The notes below the pieces were generated by a model. It did not search any database, was not told the origin of the DNA, and worked only from the letters and a program-made list of their open reading frames with translations. A stretch of DNA of 64,000 nt from Erythrobacteraceae bacterium CFH 75059 (GTDB taxonomy: Bacteria > Pseudomonadota > Alphaproteobacteria > Sphingomonadales > Sphingomonadaceae): contig SJSR01000002.1 of NCBI GenBank assembly GCA_004331795.1, positions 186,001-250,000 on the forward strand, in the 5' to 3' direction. The position numbers were made by a program, and so were the translations under genes. This document shows positions 63,831 through 64,000 of this stretch, piece after piece; the first letter of the stretch is position 1, and each line of letters starts with the position of its first letter.

Positions 63831-64000
63831 TCAGAGGCGTGCCCGCTGAGCAGCCGCGGGCAAGGTCAGCGTCAGCACAGTTCCGTCCCGGCAAAGATCG
63901 CCGCCCACGGACCGGGCTTCCAACCTCGCGAGCCGCAGGGTGAAGCCGGCCCCGAAGAGGCCGTGGTCGATCATGGCCGCATCGAGCTGGAATGCGAGGT
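63831..64000 (-). CDS. Sensor histidine kinase, C-terminal fragment
   Basis: The last 55 or so codons of a gene that enters from the right edge. The segment DHGLFGAGFTLRLARLEARSVGGDL matches the G2-box region of a HATPase domain, followed by a final beta strand VLTLTLPAA. This is the ATP-binding end of a two-component sensor kinase. The sensing domain, phosphoacceptor His and partner regulator are outside the window. In no part of this fragment is a frameshift seen. Confidence 0.7.
   Translation of the reverse strand, partial: LAFQLDAAMIDHGLFGAGFTLRLARLEARSVGGDLCRDGTVLTLTLPAAAQRARL

Overview
The window is about 64 kb of very GC-rich, densely packed chromosomal DNA. Gene content and order point to an alphaproteobacterium, most likely of the order Sphingomonadales: the bolA/J-domain/cobS neighbourhood, the coxB-ctaD-ctaB-ctaG-ctaE-SURF1-thrC run opposite pyrE-pdxJ-acpS-lepB, a class I lysyl-tRNA synthetase, a plant-type GshA and an RcnB-like protein. 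This placement rests on gene content only. No phage, transposon, IS element, CRISPR array or rRNA was seen. There is no gap over 300 bases without a gene. Most neighbours overlap by ATGA or TGATG junctions, so translational coupling is the rule.

Layout. 1-9.3 kb: DUF1428, pirin and BolA facing a J-domain protein, then MpaB-type oxygenase, CobS, a class A penicillin-binding protein, two thioesterases, RuvX and a DUF3089 hydrolase. 9.4-12.3 kb (minus): pyrE-pdxJ-small membrane protein-acpS-lepB. 12.4-18.7 kb (plus): an aa3-type cytochrome c oxidase operon with assembly factors. 18.7-23.1 kb: thrC, an RNA-methyltransferase-like gene, folB, a lipoprotein, and rplU-rpmA. 23.2-34.7 kb: TetR regulator, YgfZ, PyrC, a RarD-like permease, a glycine-zipper protein, AstD-SelO, hydrolase, glycosyltransferase, and the outer-membrane assembly pair TPR protein-BamB. 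34.7-51.6 kb: GshA, RsmE, UbiA, SixA-like phosphatase, DinG-like helicase, LysK, prolyl-hydroxylase-like protein, cytochrome b561, RcnB, EttA, an M28 peptidase, and a metallo-beta-lactamase-fold protein of the persulfide dioxygenase type.

51.7-56.0 kb (minus) holds a metal-uptake cassette: DUF2946, TonB-dependent receptor, and a PepSY membrane protein with a His-rich loop.

56.9-63.4 kb is the most distinctive part. It is a seven-gene minus-strand sulfur operon: persulfide-dioxygenase-like MBL, YeeE/YedE half, DUF2892, second YeeE/YedE half, DUF442-type sulfur transferase/phosphatase, sulfide:quinone oxidoreductase, SulP transporter. It diverges from a 1-Cys peroxiredoxin and an ArsR-family repressor. 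The operon has a clear sigma70-type promoter whose -10 box lies inside an AT-rich dyad, a plausible operator. The architecture matches the BigR/SqrR reactive-sulfur regulons, but the repressor contains no cysteine at all, so the known dithiol persulfide-sensing mechanism cannot operate. The likely job is to oxidise sulfide to persulfide, oxidise persulfide to sulfite, and export or exchange the sulfur oxyanion. The window ends with tRNA-Pro, tRNA-Ile2 and the 3' end of a histidine kinase gene.
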